64,000 nt of DNA from Catenulispora sp. EB89. Lineage in GTDB: Bacteria; Actinomycetota; Actinomycetes; Streptomycetales; Catenulisporaceae. Shown here piece by piece: positions 1 to 9,196 of the stretch. The notes under the pieces are model-generated. The model was not told the DNA's origin. It saw only the letters and a program-made list of their open reading frames with translations, and made no database searches. Numbering within the stretch: position 1 is the first letter of the stretch; each line of letters begins with the position of its first letter. The position numbers were made by a program, and so were the translations under genes. Location of the stretch: contig NZ_JBGCCU010000014.1 in NCBI RefSeq assembly GCF_041261445.1, positions 62,001 through 126,000 on the forward strand, read 5' to 3'.

Positions 1-305
1 CCGTCTACGCCGAGAACGACGAGATGGCCCTCGGCGCGATCCAGGCGATCATCGCCGCGGGCAAGGTCCCGGGCAAGGACATCAAGATCGTCTCGATCGA
101 CGGCACCCAGCAGGCCGTCCAGGACGTCGTCTCCGGCTCGATCTACGCCGACGTGGAGACCAACCCGCGCTTCGGCCCGCTGGCGTTCCAGTCCCTGCAG
201 GCCTTCTACGGCAGCACCGGCGTGTCCAGCAAGGTGATCATCAAGGACAGCCACTTCACCCAGGCCAACGCCAAACAGGCGCTCGCCGGCGGGCAGGTCT
301 ACTGA
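1..305 (+). CDS. Sugar ABC transporter substrate-binding protein, C-terminal part
   Basis: Only the last ~100 codons are in the window; the gene enters from the left edge in the frame whose codons begin at base 3. The stretch VYAENDEMALGAIQA followed by KIVSIDGTQQAVQDV is the C-terminal lobe signature of periplasmic-binding-protein type 1 sugar receptors (ribose/galactose/xylose type), where the Asn/Asp pair and the downstream Asp contact the sugar. The protein would sit outside the membrane as a lipoprotein and deliver sugar to the two permeases. The ATPase gene follows after 56 bp in the same direction, so this is the first gene of the import operon. Substrate cannot be told from this fragment. 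Confidence 0.9.
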   Translation, partial: VYAENDEMALGAIQAIIAAGKVPGKDIKIVSIDGTQQAVQDVVSGSIYADVETNPRFGPLAFQSLQAFYGSTGVSSKVIIKDSHFTQANAKQALAGGQVY

Positions 306-361
306 GCTGGTGGCCGGGGGTTTGCGACATCTGAGTTCCTGGGTTGACCGAGGGAGGAACC

Positions 362-2230
362 GTGCCGTCGAGGCCGGATGAACCAGACCCCTCCGGGCCG
401 CCGGAGGCAGGAGCGCCCACGGGCGCTCCTGCCGCGTTGCAGGCGCGCGAGGTGGCCAAGAGTTTCGGCGGCGTGCACGCGCTGCGCGGCGCGGACCTGC
501 TGGTCCGCCCCGGCGAGGTGCACGCCCTGATGGGGGAGAACGGCGCGGGCAAGTCCACGCTGATCAAGCTGCTCACCGGCGTCTACCGCCCGGACGACGG
601 CGTCATCACGCTGCACGGGCAGGAGCGGTCATTCCGCACGCCCCTGGAGGCGCAGGCCGCCGGCATCTCGACGATCTACCAGGAAGTGAACCTGGTACCG
701 ATGATGTCGGTGGCCCGGAACCTGTTCCTGGGCCGCGAACCGCGCCGCCGGGGCCTGGTCGACCTGCGCGCGATGAACCGGATGGCCGCCGAGATCCTGG
801 TGCGCTACGGGGTCCACGTGGACGTGACCGCGCCGGTGCACACGCTGGGCCTGGGCGCCCGGCAGATGGTGGCGCTGGCCCGGGCGGTGCGCACCGACGC
901 GCGGGTGGTGATCATGGACGAGCCGACGTCGAGCCTGGAACCGCGCGAGGTCCAGACCCTGTTCGGGGTGATCAGGACACTGCGGGAGCAGGGCGCGGCG
1001 GTGGTGTTCGTCAGCCACCGGCTGGACGAGCTGTACGAAATCTGCGACCGGGTCACGGTGCTGCGCGACGGCCGCACGGTGCACAGCGGGCCGATGGCCG
1101 GGCTCCCGCGCACGGAGCTGGTCGCGCTGATGCTGGGCCGTGCGTTGCTGGCCGCGCACGACGGCCGGGTGACGGCGTTCGCGCCGGACAAGGCGCAGCG
1201 GCGGCCGGCGCCTGATGACGCGGCGCTGGGGGACCTGCTGCCGGCGGCGCGGCGGGGGCGGGAGCGGGGACGCGGTTCAGGGTGGGGGCGCGGCCGGGAC
1301 CGTCAGGCGGGCGGCCCCGGCGGCTCCGATTCGCATGCCGCGGTCGATGCCGGCATGGAGTTCGGGGCGCGGGCTGCTGCGGCCGCGGCAGCCGAGGCTG
1401 CGGGCTTGGAGGTTGCGGCTCGCGATGGTGCGGGTGCCGGTGCTTCGGGCTCGGGCTCGGGTGCTGCGGGTCACCCCGCACTCAGTATCAGCGGCCTGAC
1501 CGACCGCCACCGGCTGCGCGACGTCAGCCTGGACGTCGCCCCTGGCGAGGTCGTCGGCCTCGGCGGTCTGCTGGGCGCGGGCCGCAGCGAGACCGCGCAG
1601 GCGGTGATCGGCGCGCATCCCGCCGCCGGCGCGGTTTCCGTCGACGGCAAGCTGATCCGGCGCCGCAGTCCGCAGGCCGCCGTGCGGGCCGGGATCGCGA
1701 TGCTCGCTGAGGACCGCAAGGCCGAGGGGGTCATCCCGGGCCTGTCCGTGCGGGAGAACATCGTGCTGGCTGCGCTTCCACGCCTGTCACGTGCCGGGAT
1801 CGTTTCCACCGGGCGGCAGGACCGGATCGTCGAGTTCTTCATGAAGCGCCTGCGGATCAAGGCCTCCAGCCCCGAGCAGAAGGTCCAGGATCTCTCCGGC
1901 GGCAACCAGCAGAAGGTGCTGCTGGCCCGCTGGATGTGCCTGAATCCCCGCGTCCTGCTCCTCGATGAGCCGACGCGCGGCATCGACGTCGGCGCCAAGG
2001 CCGAGGTCCAGACCATCATCGACCAGCTGGCGGCCGAGGGGGTCGGCGTGCTGCTGATCTCCTCCGAACTCGACGAGCTGATCGAGGGGTCCGACCGGGT
2101 CGTGGTCCTGCACACCGGATCGGTCGCGGCACGGCTGGACGGCGAGGAGGTCACGGCGCCGAACCTGATGCGCGCCCTGGCCGGGGAGGCCTCTGGCACT
2201 GAGCAGTCCGATGAGGAGGGAGCCCCGTGA
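362..2230 (+). CDS. Sugar ABC transporter ATP-binding protein with two ABC domains and a long linker
   Basis: About 622 residues. The GTG at 362 is chosen over the in-frame TTG at 344 because GGGAGGA lies just upstream of it. Domain 1 (about residues 25-260) has Walker A GENGAGKST and Walker B VVIMDEPTSS; domain 2 (about 375-615) has the degenerate P-loop GLLGAGRSE, signature LSGGNQQK and Walker B LLLDEPTRGID. This pairing of one good and one degenerate site is normal for the RbsA/MglA/XylG family, which powers uptake of pentoses and hexoses. The oddity is the linker: residues ~263-374 are a Gly/Ala/Arg/Ser-rich low-complexity stretch of ~110 residues, where the family usually has a short connector (usual total ~500 residues). 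The start codon of the next gene overlaps the stop. Confidence 0.93.
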   Translation: MPSRPDEPDPSGPPEAGAPTGAPAALQAREVAKSFGGVHALRGADLLVRPGEVHALMGENGAGKSTLIKLLTGVYRPDDGVITLHGQERSFRTPLEAQAAGISTIYQEVNLVPMMSVARNLFLGREPRRRGLVDLRAMNRMAAEILVRYGVHVDVTAPVHTLGLGARQMVALARAVRTDARVVIMDEPTSSLEPREVQTLFGVIRTLREQGAAVVFVSHRLDELYEICDRVTVLRDGRTVHSGPMAGLPRTELVALMLGRALLAAHDGRVTAFAPDKAQRRPAPDDAALGDLLPAARRGRERGRGSGWGRGRDRQAGGPGGSDSHAAVDAGMEFGARAAAAAAAEAAGLEVAARDGAGAGASGSGSGAAGHPALSISGLTDRHRLRDVSLDVAPGEVVGLGGLLGAGRSETAQAVIGAHPAAGAVSVDGKLIRRRSPQAAVRAGIAMLAEDRKAEGVIPGLSVRENIVLAALPRLSRAGIVSTGRQDRIVEFFMKRLRIKASSPEQKVQDLSGGNQQKVLLARWMCLNPRVLLLDEPTRGIDVGAKAEVQTIIDQLAAEGVGVLLISSELDELIEGSDRVVVLHTGSVAARLDGEEVTAPNLMRALAGEASGTEQSDEEGAP

Positions 2231-3198
2231 CCGCCGCCGTGATCGAGCCGGCCGACGGCGCCGGCGCGCGCGAACGGATCCTGGACCTGGCGCAGCGCTA
2301 CGGCGTCTACGCCGCGCTGGCCGTCCTGATCGCCGTCGCCACCGCGCTCGACAGCGACTTCATGTCCGTCTCCAACTGGCGCGTGCAGCTGTTCCAGGCC
2401 GCGCCGATCGTGCTCGTCGCGCTCGGGATGGCGCTGGTGATCGGCACCGAGGGCGTGGACCTGTCGGTCGGGGCGACGATCGCGCTGGCCGCGTCGATCA
2501 TCCCGCTCTACATCGGCTACGGCCCGGTGCCGGCGATCGCTCTGGCGCTGCTGCTCGGTGCGGCGGCGGGCCTCGTCGGCGGCGCGATGGTGGCGTTCGC
2601 CGGGGTGCAGCCGATCGTGGCGACGCTGTCGCTGATGATCGGGCTGCGCGGGGTCGCCGAGCTGATGAACGGCGCCGCCGCCAAGCCCGTGGCCGACGCC
2701 ACGATCCTCGACCTCGGCGAGCGCAACCTGGCCGGGGTGCCGCTGATGGCGTGGATCGCGCTGGCCGCGACCGGGGTCGTGGCGTACACCGTGCGGCGCA
2801 CCACCTTCGGCCGCCAGCTGGTGGCGATCGGCGACAACAAGCGCGCCAGCCTGCTGGCCGGGCTGCCGGTGCGGCGGGTGCTGGTGACCGTGTACGTGCT
2901 GTCCGGGGTGCTGGCCGCGCTGGCCGGCGTGCTGATCGTCGGGCACGGGGCCGAGGCCGATCCGGCGAATCAGGGGTTGAACATGGAACTGAGCGCGATC
3001 ACCGCCGTGGTGGTCGGCGGCACGCCGCTGTCCGGCGGCCGGGTGCGGGTGCTCGGCACGGTGGCCGGGGCGCTGTTCATGCAGCTGGCCTCGGCGGTGC
3101 TGATCCAGCACAACGCGCCGACCTCCACCACGCAGATCGTCGAGGCCGTGCTGATCTGCCTGGCCGTCTACGTGTCCAGGGAACGGGGGACGCGATGA
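2227..3198 (+). CDS. Sugar ABC transporter permease 1
   Basis: 323 residues with 8-10 predicted hydrophobic segments. The motif EGVDLSVGATIAL (about residues 77-90) and the later AVVVGGTPLSGGRVRVLGT are hallmarks of the BPD_transp_2 permease family (RbsC/AraH type). GTG start overlaps the TGA of the ATPase gene (GTGA), so translation is coupled. It should form the membrane channel as a heterodimer with the next permease rather than a homodimer, because two different permeases are encoded in tandem. The transported sugar is not decided by sequence; the mutarotase and galactosidase genes in the window suggest an aldose such as galactose, which is inference. Confidence 0.93.
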   Translation: MTAAVIEPADGAGARERILDLAQRYGVYAALAVLIAVATALDSDFMSVSNWRVQLFQAAPIVLVALGMALVIGTEGVDLSVGATIALAASIIPLYIGYGPVPAIALALLLGAAAGLVGGAMVAFAGVQPIVATLSLMIGLRGVAELMNGAAAKPVADATILDLGERNLAGVPLMAWIALAATGVVAYTVRRTTFGRQLVAIGDNKRASLLAGLPVRRVLVTVYVLSGVLAALAGVLIVGHGAEADPANQGLNMELSAITAVVVGGTPLSGGRVRVLGTVAGALFMQLASAVLIQHNAPTSTTQIVEAVLICLAVYVSRERGTR

Positions 3199-4220
3199 GC
3201 GTGCGGACGTCGGAGACCGCGGCGCCGCTGCCGGCTCCGCCGCCGCGGCGCGCCGGCCGCGACGGCCTGCTGGAGACGCCGCGCGAGCGCTGGATCCGGC
3301 GCGCGGAGCGGCGCGGGCCGCTGGTGGTGCTGGTGGCGGTGTGCGCGGCGGCGACGGCGGCCTCGCCGTCGGACGCCTCGTGGTCGGACGTGAGCACCAT
3401 CCTGGGCAACAACGCCTTCGTGTGGTTGCTGGCGCTGGGGATGACGTTCGTCATCACCACCGGCGGCATCGACCTGTCGGTGGGGTCGCTGTACGCGCTC
3501 GGCGGGGTGCTGGCGGCGCGAGCTTCGTCGAGCGGGCCGTGGCTGGCCATCCTGCTGCCGCTGGTGGTGTGCGCGGCGTGGGGCGCGGTGCAGGGGCTGC
3601 TGGTGGCGTACGGCGGGATGGCGCCCTTCATCGTCACGCTGGCCGGGCTGCTCGGCGCGCGCGGGCTGCTGCAGGCGCTGACGAATCAGGGCTCGACGAC
3701 GTACCTGGTCCCGGCACACTCCTGGTTCCGGCACCTGGGCGCGGGCACGTGGGTCCCGGTGGGGATCGTGGCGGTGCTGTTCGCACTCGGCTGGATCCTG
3801 ATGGAGCGCACCGGCTACGGCGCGACCCTGACCGCGATCGGCGGCAACCAGGACTCCGCGGTCCTGCTGGGCCTGCCGGTGGCGCGCGCGAAAGTCCTGG
3901 TCTACCTGCTGTCCGGCACCCTCGCCGGCGCGGCGGGAGCGCTGGCCGGCGCGCGCCTGGGCTCCGGCGTGACCACGATCGGCGTCGGCTACGAACTGAC
4001 CGCGATCGCCGCCGTGGTGATCGGCGGCACCCTGCTGACCGGCGGCTACGGCACGATCGGCGGCACCGTCTGCGGCGTCCTGCTGCTGGCGGTGATCCAC
4101 CACCTGATCGACCGCTACCTGTCCCAGTACGGCTCGGCGATGACGGACGCGGTCAACGGCGCGTTCCTGGCCGTGGTGGTGCTGGCGCAGGCGCTGCTCG
4201 AGCGCTCGCGCCGGCAATGA
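3195..4220 (+). CDS. Sugar ABC transporter permease 2
   Basis: 341 residues. The ATG at 3195 overlaps the TGA of permease 1 (ATGA). The first ~40 residues are Pro/Ala/Arg-rich and cytoplasmic (APLPAPPPRRAG), then a multi-span BPD_transp_2 permease follows with TGGIDLSVGSLYALGG and VVIGGTLLTGGYGTIGGT, parallel to the motifs of its partner. Sequence divergence from permease 1 is large, so this is a heteromeric channel of the YtfT/YjfF or AraH kind. It is the last gene of the operon; a 7-bp-stem hairpin follows at 4278 before the convergent LacI gene. Confidence 0.93.
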   Translation: MSVRTSETAAPLPAPPPRRAGRDGLLETPRERWIRRAERRGPLVVLVAVCAAATAASPSDASWSDVSTILGNNAFVWLLALGMTFVITTGGIDLSVGSLYALGGVLAARASSSGPWLAILLPLVVCAAWGAVQGLLVAYGGMAPFIVTLAGLLGARGLLQALTNQGSTTYLVPAHSWFRHLGAGTWVPVGIVAVLFALGWILMERTGYGATLTAIGGNQDSAVLLGLPVARAKVLVYLLSGTLAGAAGALAGARLGSGVTTIGVGYELTAIAAVVIGGTLLTGGYGTIGGTVCGVLLLAVIHHLIDRYLSQYGSAMTDAVNGAFLAVVVLAQALLERSRRQ

Positions 4221-4277
4221 CCGAGGCGGGGGAGGAGGCGACGGCGAGGTCGGGGGCCGCCGGCTGCCGCGCCGACT

Positions 4278-4300
4278 CGCCGGGTGGAGCGTGCCCGGCG
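4278..4300. terminator. Candidate terminator hairpin between convergent genes
   Basis: Arms CGCCGGG (4278-4284) and CCCGGCG (4294-4300) pair perfectly around a 9-nt loop, 57 bp after the permease stop and before the 3' end of the convergent lacI-type gene. There is no U-tract, as is common in actinobacteria. In such GC-rich DNA a 7-bp stem can be chance. Confidence 0.4.
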
Positions 4301-4354
4301 ACGAGTGCCGGCCCGCATGGCATAAGCCTGAGCCGGCAGACCAACCAGCGAGCC

Positions 4355-5410
4355 TCACTCCCCGCTGCTCTCCCGCACCACCAACCGATGCCCCGGCTGA
4401 ATCAGCCGCCCCGGCTCCGCGTACCCCTCCGCGATCCGCAGCAGCAGCGCGTCCACCGCCGCCTCGGCGATGCCGGTCTTGTCCGGCGCCACCGTGGTCA
4501 GCGAGGGGATCGCGTACTCCGCCTCCTCCACGTCGTCGAAGCCGACCAGTGCGATGTCCTGCGGCACCCGCAGTCCGGCCTCGTGGATCGCGCGCAGGGC
4601 TCCGAGGGCCATCAGGTCGTTGAAGCAGAACACGGCGTCCGGCCGCTCCGGGAGCTTCAGCAGGCGTCGCATCGCCGCCGCGCCGTCGGGGCGGAAGTAG
4701 GCGCGGACCGGTGGGCACAGCGCCGGTTCGGCGGGCAGGCCTGCCGCCGCCAGCGCTTGGCGGTAGCCGGCCATGCGCTGCTGGGCGGTGGCGCGGGGGC
4801 TCGGGTCCTGCCAGCCGATGGCGGCGATGCGGCGGCGGCCCGCGGCGATCAGGTGGTCCACCGCCTCGCGGGCGGCGGTGACGTTGTCGATGTGCACGTG
4901 GTCGCAGACCAGGCCCAGGTCCGCCTCGCCGAGCAGGACCAGGGGGATCTGGCGTTCGCGCGCCGCCAGTTCGTGCTGGTCCAGGCCCAGGGGGCTGAGG
5001 ATCACGCCGTCGATCATCGGGTCGCCCAGGCCGCTGGCGATGCGCAGTTCGGCGCGGGGGTCGCCGGCGGTGTCGTCCATCAGGACCGTGCAGCCGTGGC
5101 GGCGGGCCGCGGCGATCACCTCGACGGCCAGTTCCGCGAAGTACGGCGAGGGCAGTTCGGGGAACGCCAGGGCGATCACGCCGCTGCGGCCGGTGCGCAG
5201 CCGGCGGGCCGCCATGTTGGGGTGGTAGCCCAGGGCGTCGATCGCGGCCTGGACCTTGGCCCGGGTGTCGGCGGCGACGTGCACCGTGCCGTTGACCACG
5301 TTGGACACCGTCTTCACCGACACGCCGGCGGCCTCGGCGACGTCCTTCAGCCGCGGCGCGGAACCGGCGCCGTTCGGGCCGTCCGCCGGCCCGCCTATCG
5401 CCCCATCCAT
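4355..5410 (-). CDS. LacI-family transcriptional repressor
   Basis: 351 residues, ATG at 5410. A LacI helix-turn-helix is clear near residues 20-65: RLKDVAEAAGVSVKTVSNVV, then hinge-helix context GYHPNMAARRLRTGRSG. The remainder is a type 1 periplasmic-binding-protein-like sugar-sensing domain ending HRLVVRESSG. It is convergent to the sugar importer and divergent from the aldose epimerase, so it probably represses the epimerase, itself and possibly the importer until a sugar effector binds. A dyad at 5456-5469 between the two divergent genes fits a LacI-type operator. Family assignment is certain; effector is unknown. Confidence 0.95.
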   Translation of the reverse strand: MDGAIGGPADGPNGAGSAPRLKDVAEAAGVSVKTVSNVVNGTVHVAADTRAKVQAAIDALGYHPNMAARRLRTGRSGVIALAFPELPSPYFAELAVEVIAAARRHGCTVLMDDTAGDPRAELRIASGLGDPMIDGVILSPLGLDQHELAARERQIPLVLLGEADLGLVCDHVHIDNVTAAREAVDHLIAAGRRRIAAIGWQDPSPRATAQQRMAGYRQALAAAGLPAEPALCPPVRAYFRPDGAAAMRRLLKLPERPDAVFCFNDLMALGALRAIHEAGLRVPQDIALVGFDDVEEAEYAIPSLTTVAPDKTGIAEAAVDALLLRIAEGYAEPGRLIQPGHRLVVRESSGE

Positions 5411-5455
5411 GGTCGCCTCAACGCTCCGTCCGCCTGATGTGATCTGATGTCAGTG

Positions 5456-5496
5456 TTCCAACGTTAGAATAGCTCATTTCCTGACAATCGTCACAA
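5456..5496. promoter_or_regulatory. LacI-type operator overlapping divergent promoters
   Basis: TTCCAACGTTAGAA (5456-5469) is a dyad centred on CG, the usual shape of LacI-family operators. It overlaps a plus-strand -10-like TAGAAT (5465-5470) and a minus-strand -10-like TATTCT (complement of 5467-5472). The minus -10 has a -35-like TTGTGA (complement of 5491-5496) at 18 bp. One bound repressor would block both directions. Binding is inferred. Confidence 0.55.
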
Positions 5497-5534
5497 ACTT
5501 CTGATTCCCCTGAACCGCGCCGAGGAGCAGCCCC

Positions 5535-6626
5535 TTGCGATCTCCAGCCCTCCGACCATTCGGCACTCTGTCCGACGGCACACCGGTCGACGACTGGCGG
5601 CTGACCGACTCCTCCGGCGCCCGCGCCACGATCCTCGCCTATGGCGCGACCTTGCAGGAAATCAGTGTCCCGGACCGGGACGGCCGGATGGCCAACGTCG
5701 TGCTGGGTTTCACCGACCTGTCCGACTATGTCGAGCGCAGCGCCTACTTCGGCTGCGTCGTCGGACGTTACGCCAACCGCATCGCCGGCGGCACTTTCCC
5801 GCTGGACGGCCGCGAGATCCGCCTGCCGCTCAACGACGGCCCACGCCCCAACACCCTGCACGGCGGCACCCCCGGCTTCGGCTCCCGCCTGTGGAGCGCC
5901 CCGGACGGCGTGACCGATGTCGAGAACGGCACGTCCGTGACCCTGACCCGCATCAGCCCCGATGGCGAGGAAGGCTTCCCGGGCGAGGTCACCGTCAGCG
6001 TCCGCTACACCCTCGCCGCCGGCCGCCTCACCCTGGACTACCGCGCCGAGACGACCGCCCCCACGGTCCTGAACCTGTCCAACCACGCCCGCTTCAACCT
6101 GGCCGGCGAAGGCGTCGGCACGGTCCTGGAGCACGAACTCACCGTCGCCGCCGACGGCTTCCTCCCGGTCGACGCCGCCCTGATCCCCCTCGACGGCGCC
6201 GCCCCGGTGGCCGGCACCCCCTTCGACTTCCGCACCCCGACCCCGGTCGGCGCGCGTCTGTCGGACCCGCACCCGCAGCTCACCCTTGTCGGCGGCTACG
6301 ACCACTGCTTCGTGCTGCGCGGCGGCCGCACCGCCGACCCGCGCCCGGTCCTCACCCTCCACGACCCGGCCGGCGGCCGCACCATGCGCGTCGCGACCAC
6401 CGAGCCGGGCCTCCAGCTCTACCTGTCCTCCGAACTCGACGGCACCCTGACCGGCCCCGGCGGACGCCCCTACCAGCGCTACGGCGGCATCGTGCTGGAG
6501 ACCCAGCACTTCCCCGACTCACCCCACCGCCCCGACTACCCCTCGACCCTGCTGCTGCCGGGCCGGGTCTTCACCTCGACGACGGTCCTGGAGTTCGGCG
6601 TTCAGGGCTCGAGCACGCCGCGCTGA
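5535..6626 (+). CDS. Aldose 1-epimerase (galactose mutarotase)
   Basis: 363 residues from a TTG at 5535, preceded at 7 nt by GAGGAG. The family pattern is present throughout: [15 protein letters not shown], then [34 protein letters not shown] (with the catalytic His), [13 protein letters not shown] (second His), and the C-terminal [15 protein letters not shown], which holds the catalytic Glu. The enzyme interconverts alpha and beta anomers of free aldoses in the cytoplasm and normally feeds the Leloir pathway. It is divergent from the LacI gene. Its last 25 bp overlap the 3' end of the convergent bL32 gene, so the two transcripts must collide. Confidence 0.95.
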   Translation: MRSPALRPFGTLSDGTPVDDWRLTDSSGARATILAYGATLQEISVPDRDGRMANVVLGFTDLSDYVERSAYFGCVVGRYANRIAGGTFPLDGREIRLPLNDGPRPNTLHGGTPGFGSRLWSAPDGVTDVENGTSVTLTRISPDGEEGFPGEVTVSVRYTLAAGRLTLDYRAETTAPTVLNLSNHARFNLAGEGVGTVLEHELTVAADGFLPVDAALIPLDGAAPVAGTPFDFRTPTPVGARLSDPHPQLTLVGGYDHCFVLRGGRTADPRPVLTLHDPAGGRTMRVATTEPGLQLYLSSELDGTLTGPGGRPYQRYGGIVLETQHFPDSPHRPDYPSTLLLPGRVFTSTTVLEFGVQGSSTPR

Positions 6627-6766
6627 TACGCCGCGACGAGCCGGCGGGGCACGCGCAGCGCGACCCCGTCGACCGTGATCGGCACCAGCTCGACCGGCGC
6701 GGCCTTCCACTGGGCCCGCCGGTGCCGGGTCCGGCTCCGGGACTTCTTGCGCTTGGGGACGGCCAT
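6602..6766 (-). CDS. rpmF: Ribosomal protein bL32, zinc-independent form
   Basis: 54 residues starting [20 protein letters not shown], the invariant N-terminus of bL32. An upstream in-frame extension exists but the ATG at 6766 gives the canonical start. No cysteines are present, so the four-Cys zinc ribbon of the standard protein is missing: this is the C-minus paralogue used when zinc is scarce. It is the last gene of a minus-strand set uS14, COG0523, uS18, bL32. The C-terminus overlaps the convergent epimerase gene by 25 bp. Confidence 0.93.
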   Translation of the reverse strand: MAVPKRKKSRSRTRHRRAQWKAAPVELVPITVDGVALRVPRRLVAAYQRGVLEP

Positions 6767-6818
6767 GGTGGCTCCTGTCTGTAGTGATCGTGGATAGCGA
6801 CAAATCAGGCGGCGTGGA

Positions 6819-7076
6819 TCACCGTCCGCCCTTGAACGAGCTCGACGCATACGGCAGCAGCGCCATCTCCCGCGCGTTCTTCACCGCACGCGCCATCGCG
6901 TGCTGCTGCCGCACCGTCAGCCCGGTCACGCGGCGGCTGCGGATCTTGCCGCGGTCGGAGATGAACATCCGCAGCAGGTCGGTGTCCTTGTAGTCGATGT
7001 GTTCCAGCCGGGCGATCAGCGCCTTGTCGAGGCGCTTCTTCTTGCGCGGTTTGCCGGTGGGGGAGAGGCGTGGCAT
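6819..7076 (-). CDS. rpsR: Ribosomal protein uS18 (bS18), zinc-independent paralogue
   Basis: 85 residues from ATG 7076, with AAGGAAG upstream. The core [21 protein letters not shown] followed by [20 protein letters not shown] is the bS18 signature. No cysteine residues remain, in line with the C-minus set. bS18 binds 16S rRNA in the platform of the 30S subunit next to bS6. It lies 22 bp downstream of the COG0523 gene and 52 bp upstream of bL32, in one apparent transcript. Confidence 0.94.
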   Translation of the reverse strand: MPRLSPTGKPRKKKRLDKALIARLEHIDYKDTDLLRMFISDRGKIRSRRVTGLTVRQQHAMARAVKNAREMALLPYASSSFKGGR

Positions 7077-7098
7077 CAGGGTTCTTCCTTCCAAGTGT

Positions 7099-8235
7099 TC
7101 AGGCAACGGGGTTGAGGAGTTCCTCGAAAGCGTCGGGCAGCAGTCGCCAGGCGGATTCGCCCGCCGCGATCTCGTCGTCGGTGAGCAGGCAGCCGTCGAG
7201 GATCTCGGTGATCGCCTCGACGTCGAGCCCCGGAGAGGTGAAGGAGAGCAGCTGCATGCGATCGCCGTAGTGCGGATCCCACTCCATCGCGGCGGCGGCC
7301 CGGCGCTCCGGCGGGAACTCCTCCCACTCCTCGTCCGACAGCGCGGCCAGCCACGGCCCGCAGTCGCCGACGCTCAGGCTCGCACCGGCCGCGTCCCACG
7401 CCAGCAGCGCGCCGGGCCGGTTGGCCAGCCAGAACCGGCCGCGGCTGCGCTCGGCTACCGGCACCAGCTGCTTCAGCGCCTCGTACAGCCGCCCCGGGTG
7501 CAGCGGACGGCGCCGATGCCATAGCAGCGTGTGGACGCCGTCGTCCTCACCCTGCGTCGGCAGCAGTGCCAGCGCCGGATCGACGCGCTGCGCCGCCTCC
7601 TCGACGTCGAAGCCGGCCAGCGCCGCCGGGATCAGCTGCCGGGTCGCCAGCGTCAGGGCCCGCGCGGTCGGGTTCAGCCGGCGCAGCATGGCCAGGCCGG
7701 TGCGCAGCTCGCGCTCGTCGGAGTCCGTGCCCCGGTGCGGGTCGTAGCCGACGGCCAGCACGTTCGCGTACTCAATCTGGTGCGCCAGCGTCTCGGCGAC
7801 GGAGCCGTCGTCCTCGGGGTTGGTGTGCAGGTTGTGGTCGGCCAGCGCGTCGTCGCACCGCAGATCGGCGAGGACGCGCAGCGGATCGATGGCTGCGACC
7901 ACGCCGACGACCTTCACGTACTCGTCCATGTTGCTCTGGCCGGTGCCGTCGATGTTGACCGGCACGACCGCCCCGGCGATCGTCTCGACCAGCGGCTCCG
8001 GATCGCTGCCGTCCCACAGGTCGACGATCGCCAGCCGGTTCCGGCCGGCCACGGACAGCCGCACCAGCTGCGGCAGCAGCTCCTCCCGCAGCGCGCAGCA
8101 CGGGCAGCCCTCGGACATGCCGTGGTACAGCACCGCGGACTCCGGGTAGCGGGACAGCTCGCGCACCGCCCTGCGCCGTTGCTTCCGGTGCAGGCCGGTC
8201 ACGACCACCACGGGCAGCAGACTCGCGACGGACAC
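7099..8235 (-). CDS. COG0523/CobW-like protein of the zinc-starvation ribosomal cluster, no Walker A motif
   Basis: 378 residues from GTG 8235, chosen because AGAGGAA lies just upstream; a longer frame lacks such support. The N-terminus [19 protein letters not shown] occupies the place of the GTPase P-loop but has no GxxGxGK(S/T), so GTP binding in the usual way is unlikely. The metal-site motif [19 protein letters not shown] (CxCC) is intact. The C-terminal part has the CobW_C pattern [15 protein letters not shown] and GRFWLANRP. Mycobacterial members of this operon also lack the P-loop; one has been reported to help recruit a hibernation factor to C-minus ribosomes (from memory, not tested here). 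Alternatives are a zinc chaperone or insertase. Confidence 0.85.
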   Translation of the reverse strand: MSVASLLPVVVVTGLHRKQRRRAVRELSRYPESAVLYHGMSEGCPCCALREELLPQLVRLSVAGRNRLAIVDLWDGSDPEPLVETIAGAVVPVNIDGTGQSNMDEYVKVVGVVAAIDPLRVLADLRCDDALADHNLHTNPEDDGSVAETLAHQIEYANVLAVGYDPHRGTDSDERELRTGLAMLRRLNPTARALTLATRQLIPAALAGFDVEEAAQRVDPALALLPTQGEDDGVHTLLWHRRRPLHPGRLYEALKQLVPVAERSRGRFWLANRPGALLAWDAAGASLSVGDCGPWLAALSDEEWEEFPPERRAAAAMEWDPHYGDRMQLLSFTSPGLDVEAITEILDGCLLTDDEIAAGESAWRLLPDAFEELLNPVA

Positions 8236-8296
8236 GGTGGTTCCTCTTTCGTTCTGGGCTGTCGGGTGGATCGGGCGATCAGGTACCGGTCGCCGA

Positions 8297-8602
8297 CTAC
8301 CAGCTGGACTTGCGGACGCCGGGAAGGTGTCCGGCGTGGGCATGCGTGCGCAGGTTGATGCGCGACAGGCCGAAGGCGCCGACGTAGCCGCGCGGCCGGC
8401 CGTCCACCGAGTCGCGGTTGCGCACCCGCGTGGCGCTGGCGTCGCGCGGCTGGCGCTGCAACTCCGCGATGGCGGCCGCGCGCGCCTCGTCCGAGGTGCG
8501 TGGGGACTTGATCAGCCGCTTGAGCTCGGTGCGGCGCTCGGCGTACCGGGCCACCACGTCGCGCCGCTTGTCGTTCTTGGCGACCTTCGAGGACTTGGCC
8601 AT
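8297..8602 (-). CDS. rpsN: Ribosomal protein uS14, zinc-independent form
   Basis: 101 residues from ATG 8602 ([20 protein letters not shown]), the long-form uS14. The region [20 protein letters not shown] stands where the zinc form has a CxxC...CxxC ribbon, and no cysteines occur. The end [19 protein letters not shown], then LPGVRKSSW, is canonical. uS14 sits in the head of the 30S subunit near the A and P sites. It is the first gene of the minus-strand cluster and starts 58 bp from a Zur-like box. Confidence 0.95.
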   Translation of the reverse strand: MAKSSKVAKNDKRRDVVARYAERRTELKRLIKSPRTSDEARAAAIAELQRQPRDASATRVRNRDSVDGRPRGYVGAFGLSRINLRTHAHAGHLPGVRKSSW

Positions 8603-8659
8603 CAGAACGGAGGTCCTTTCCAAAGAGGGGTTGCTTCGAAGCGCCACCCTAGATGAAAA

Positions 8660-8674
8660 TGAAAACGGTTGCCA
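8660..8674. promoter_or_regulatory. Zur-like operator between divergent zinc-free ribosomal genes
   Basis: TGAAAACGGTTGCCA is a 15-bp pseudo-palindrome (half-sites TGAAAAC and TGGCAAC, 5 of 7 identical) that matches the style of actinobacterial Zur boxes. It lies 58 bp upstream of rpsN and 98 bp upstream of rpmE, so one site could control both arms of the zinc-starvation set. Assignment to Zur rests on the motif and on the genes beside it. Confidence 0.65.
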
Positions 8675-8772
8675 ATAAGCTCGCGGAATAACCCGGCGCG
8701 GATCGCGTTGAACACCGCGGGCCCGATCGTTCATCGCACTGTCAACCCCGCGAAGAGCGCAGGAGGAACACC

Positions 8773-9030
8773 ATGAAGCCCGGAATCCACCCCGAATACC
8801 ACGCCGTCGTCTTCCGCGACCAGGCCGCGAACTACGCCTTCCTCACCCGGTCCACCGCCACGAGCGCGCAAACCGTGCAGTGGGAGGACGGCAAGACCTA
8901 CCCGGTCATCGACGTCGAGGTCTCCTCGGCCAGCCACCCCTTCTACACCGGCAACAGCCGCGTCGTGGACACCGCCGGACGGGTCGAGCGCTTCAACCGG
9001 CGCTACCAGCGCCCCACCTCCGGGGACTGA
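8773..9030 (+). CDS. rpmE2: Ribosomal protein bL31 type B (zinc-independent)
   Basis: 85 residues with a strong AGGAGGA 6 nt before the [23 protein letters not shown] and the end [20 protein letters not shown] are typical of type B bL31, which lacks the CxxC zinc site of type A and has the extra internal loop. It replaces the zinc form under zinc limitation, releasing zinc from ribosomes. It is divergent from the rpsN-led set across the Zur-like box. bL28 and bL33 paralogues that often join this cluster are not in the window. Confidence 0.95.
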   Translation: MKPGIHPEYHAVVFRDQAANYAFLTRSTATSAQTVQWEDGKTYPVIDVEVSSASHPFYTGNSRVVDTAGRVERFNRRYQRPTSGD

Positions 9031-9196
9031 GGCCGGTTCGGGCCGGCTCCGAACCGAACCGGCCCGCCACCCGTGTCATGCAGGCAGCCTCGCACTCCTT
9101 AGAATCCCGTTGAGGAATCGGAGCACCCGAAGTCGGGGTCGCGTATAACGATCCTGGTTTGTCTCCCGCTGCGGCGGGCTCGGGTGAAGGGATGCC

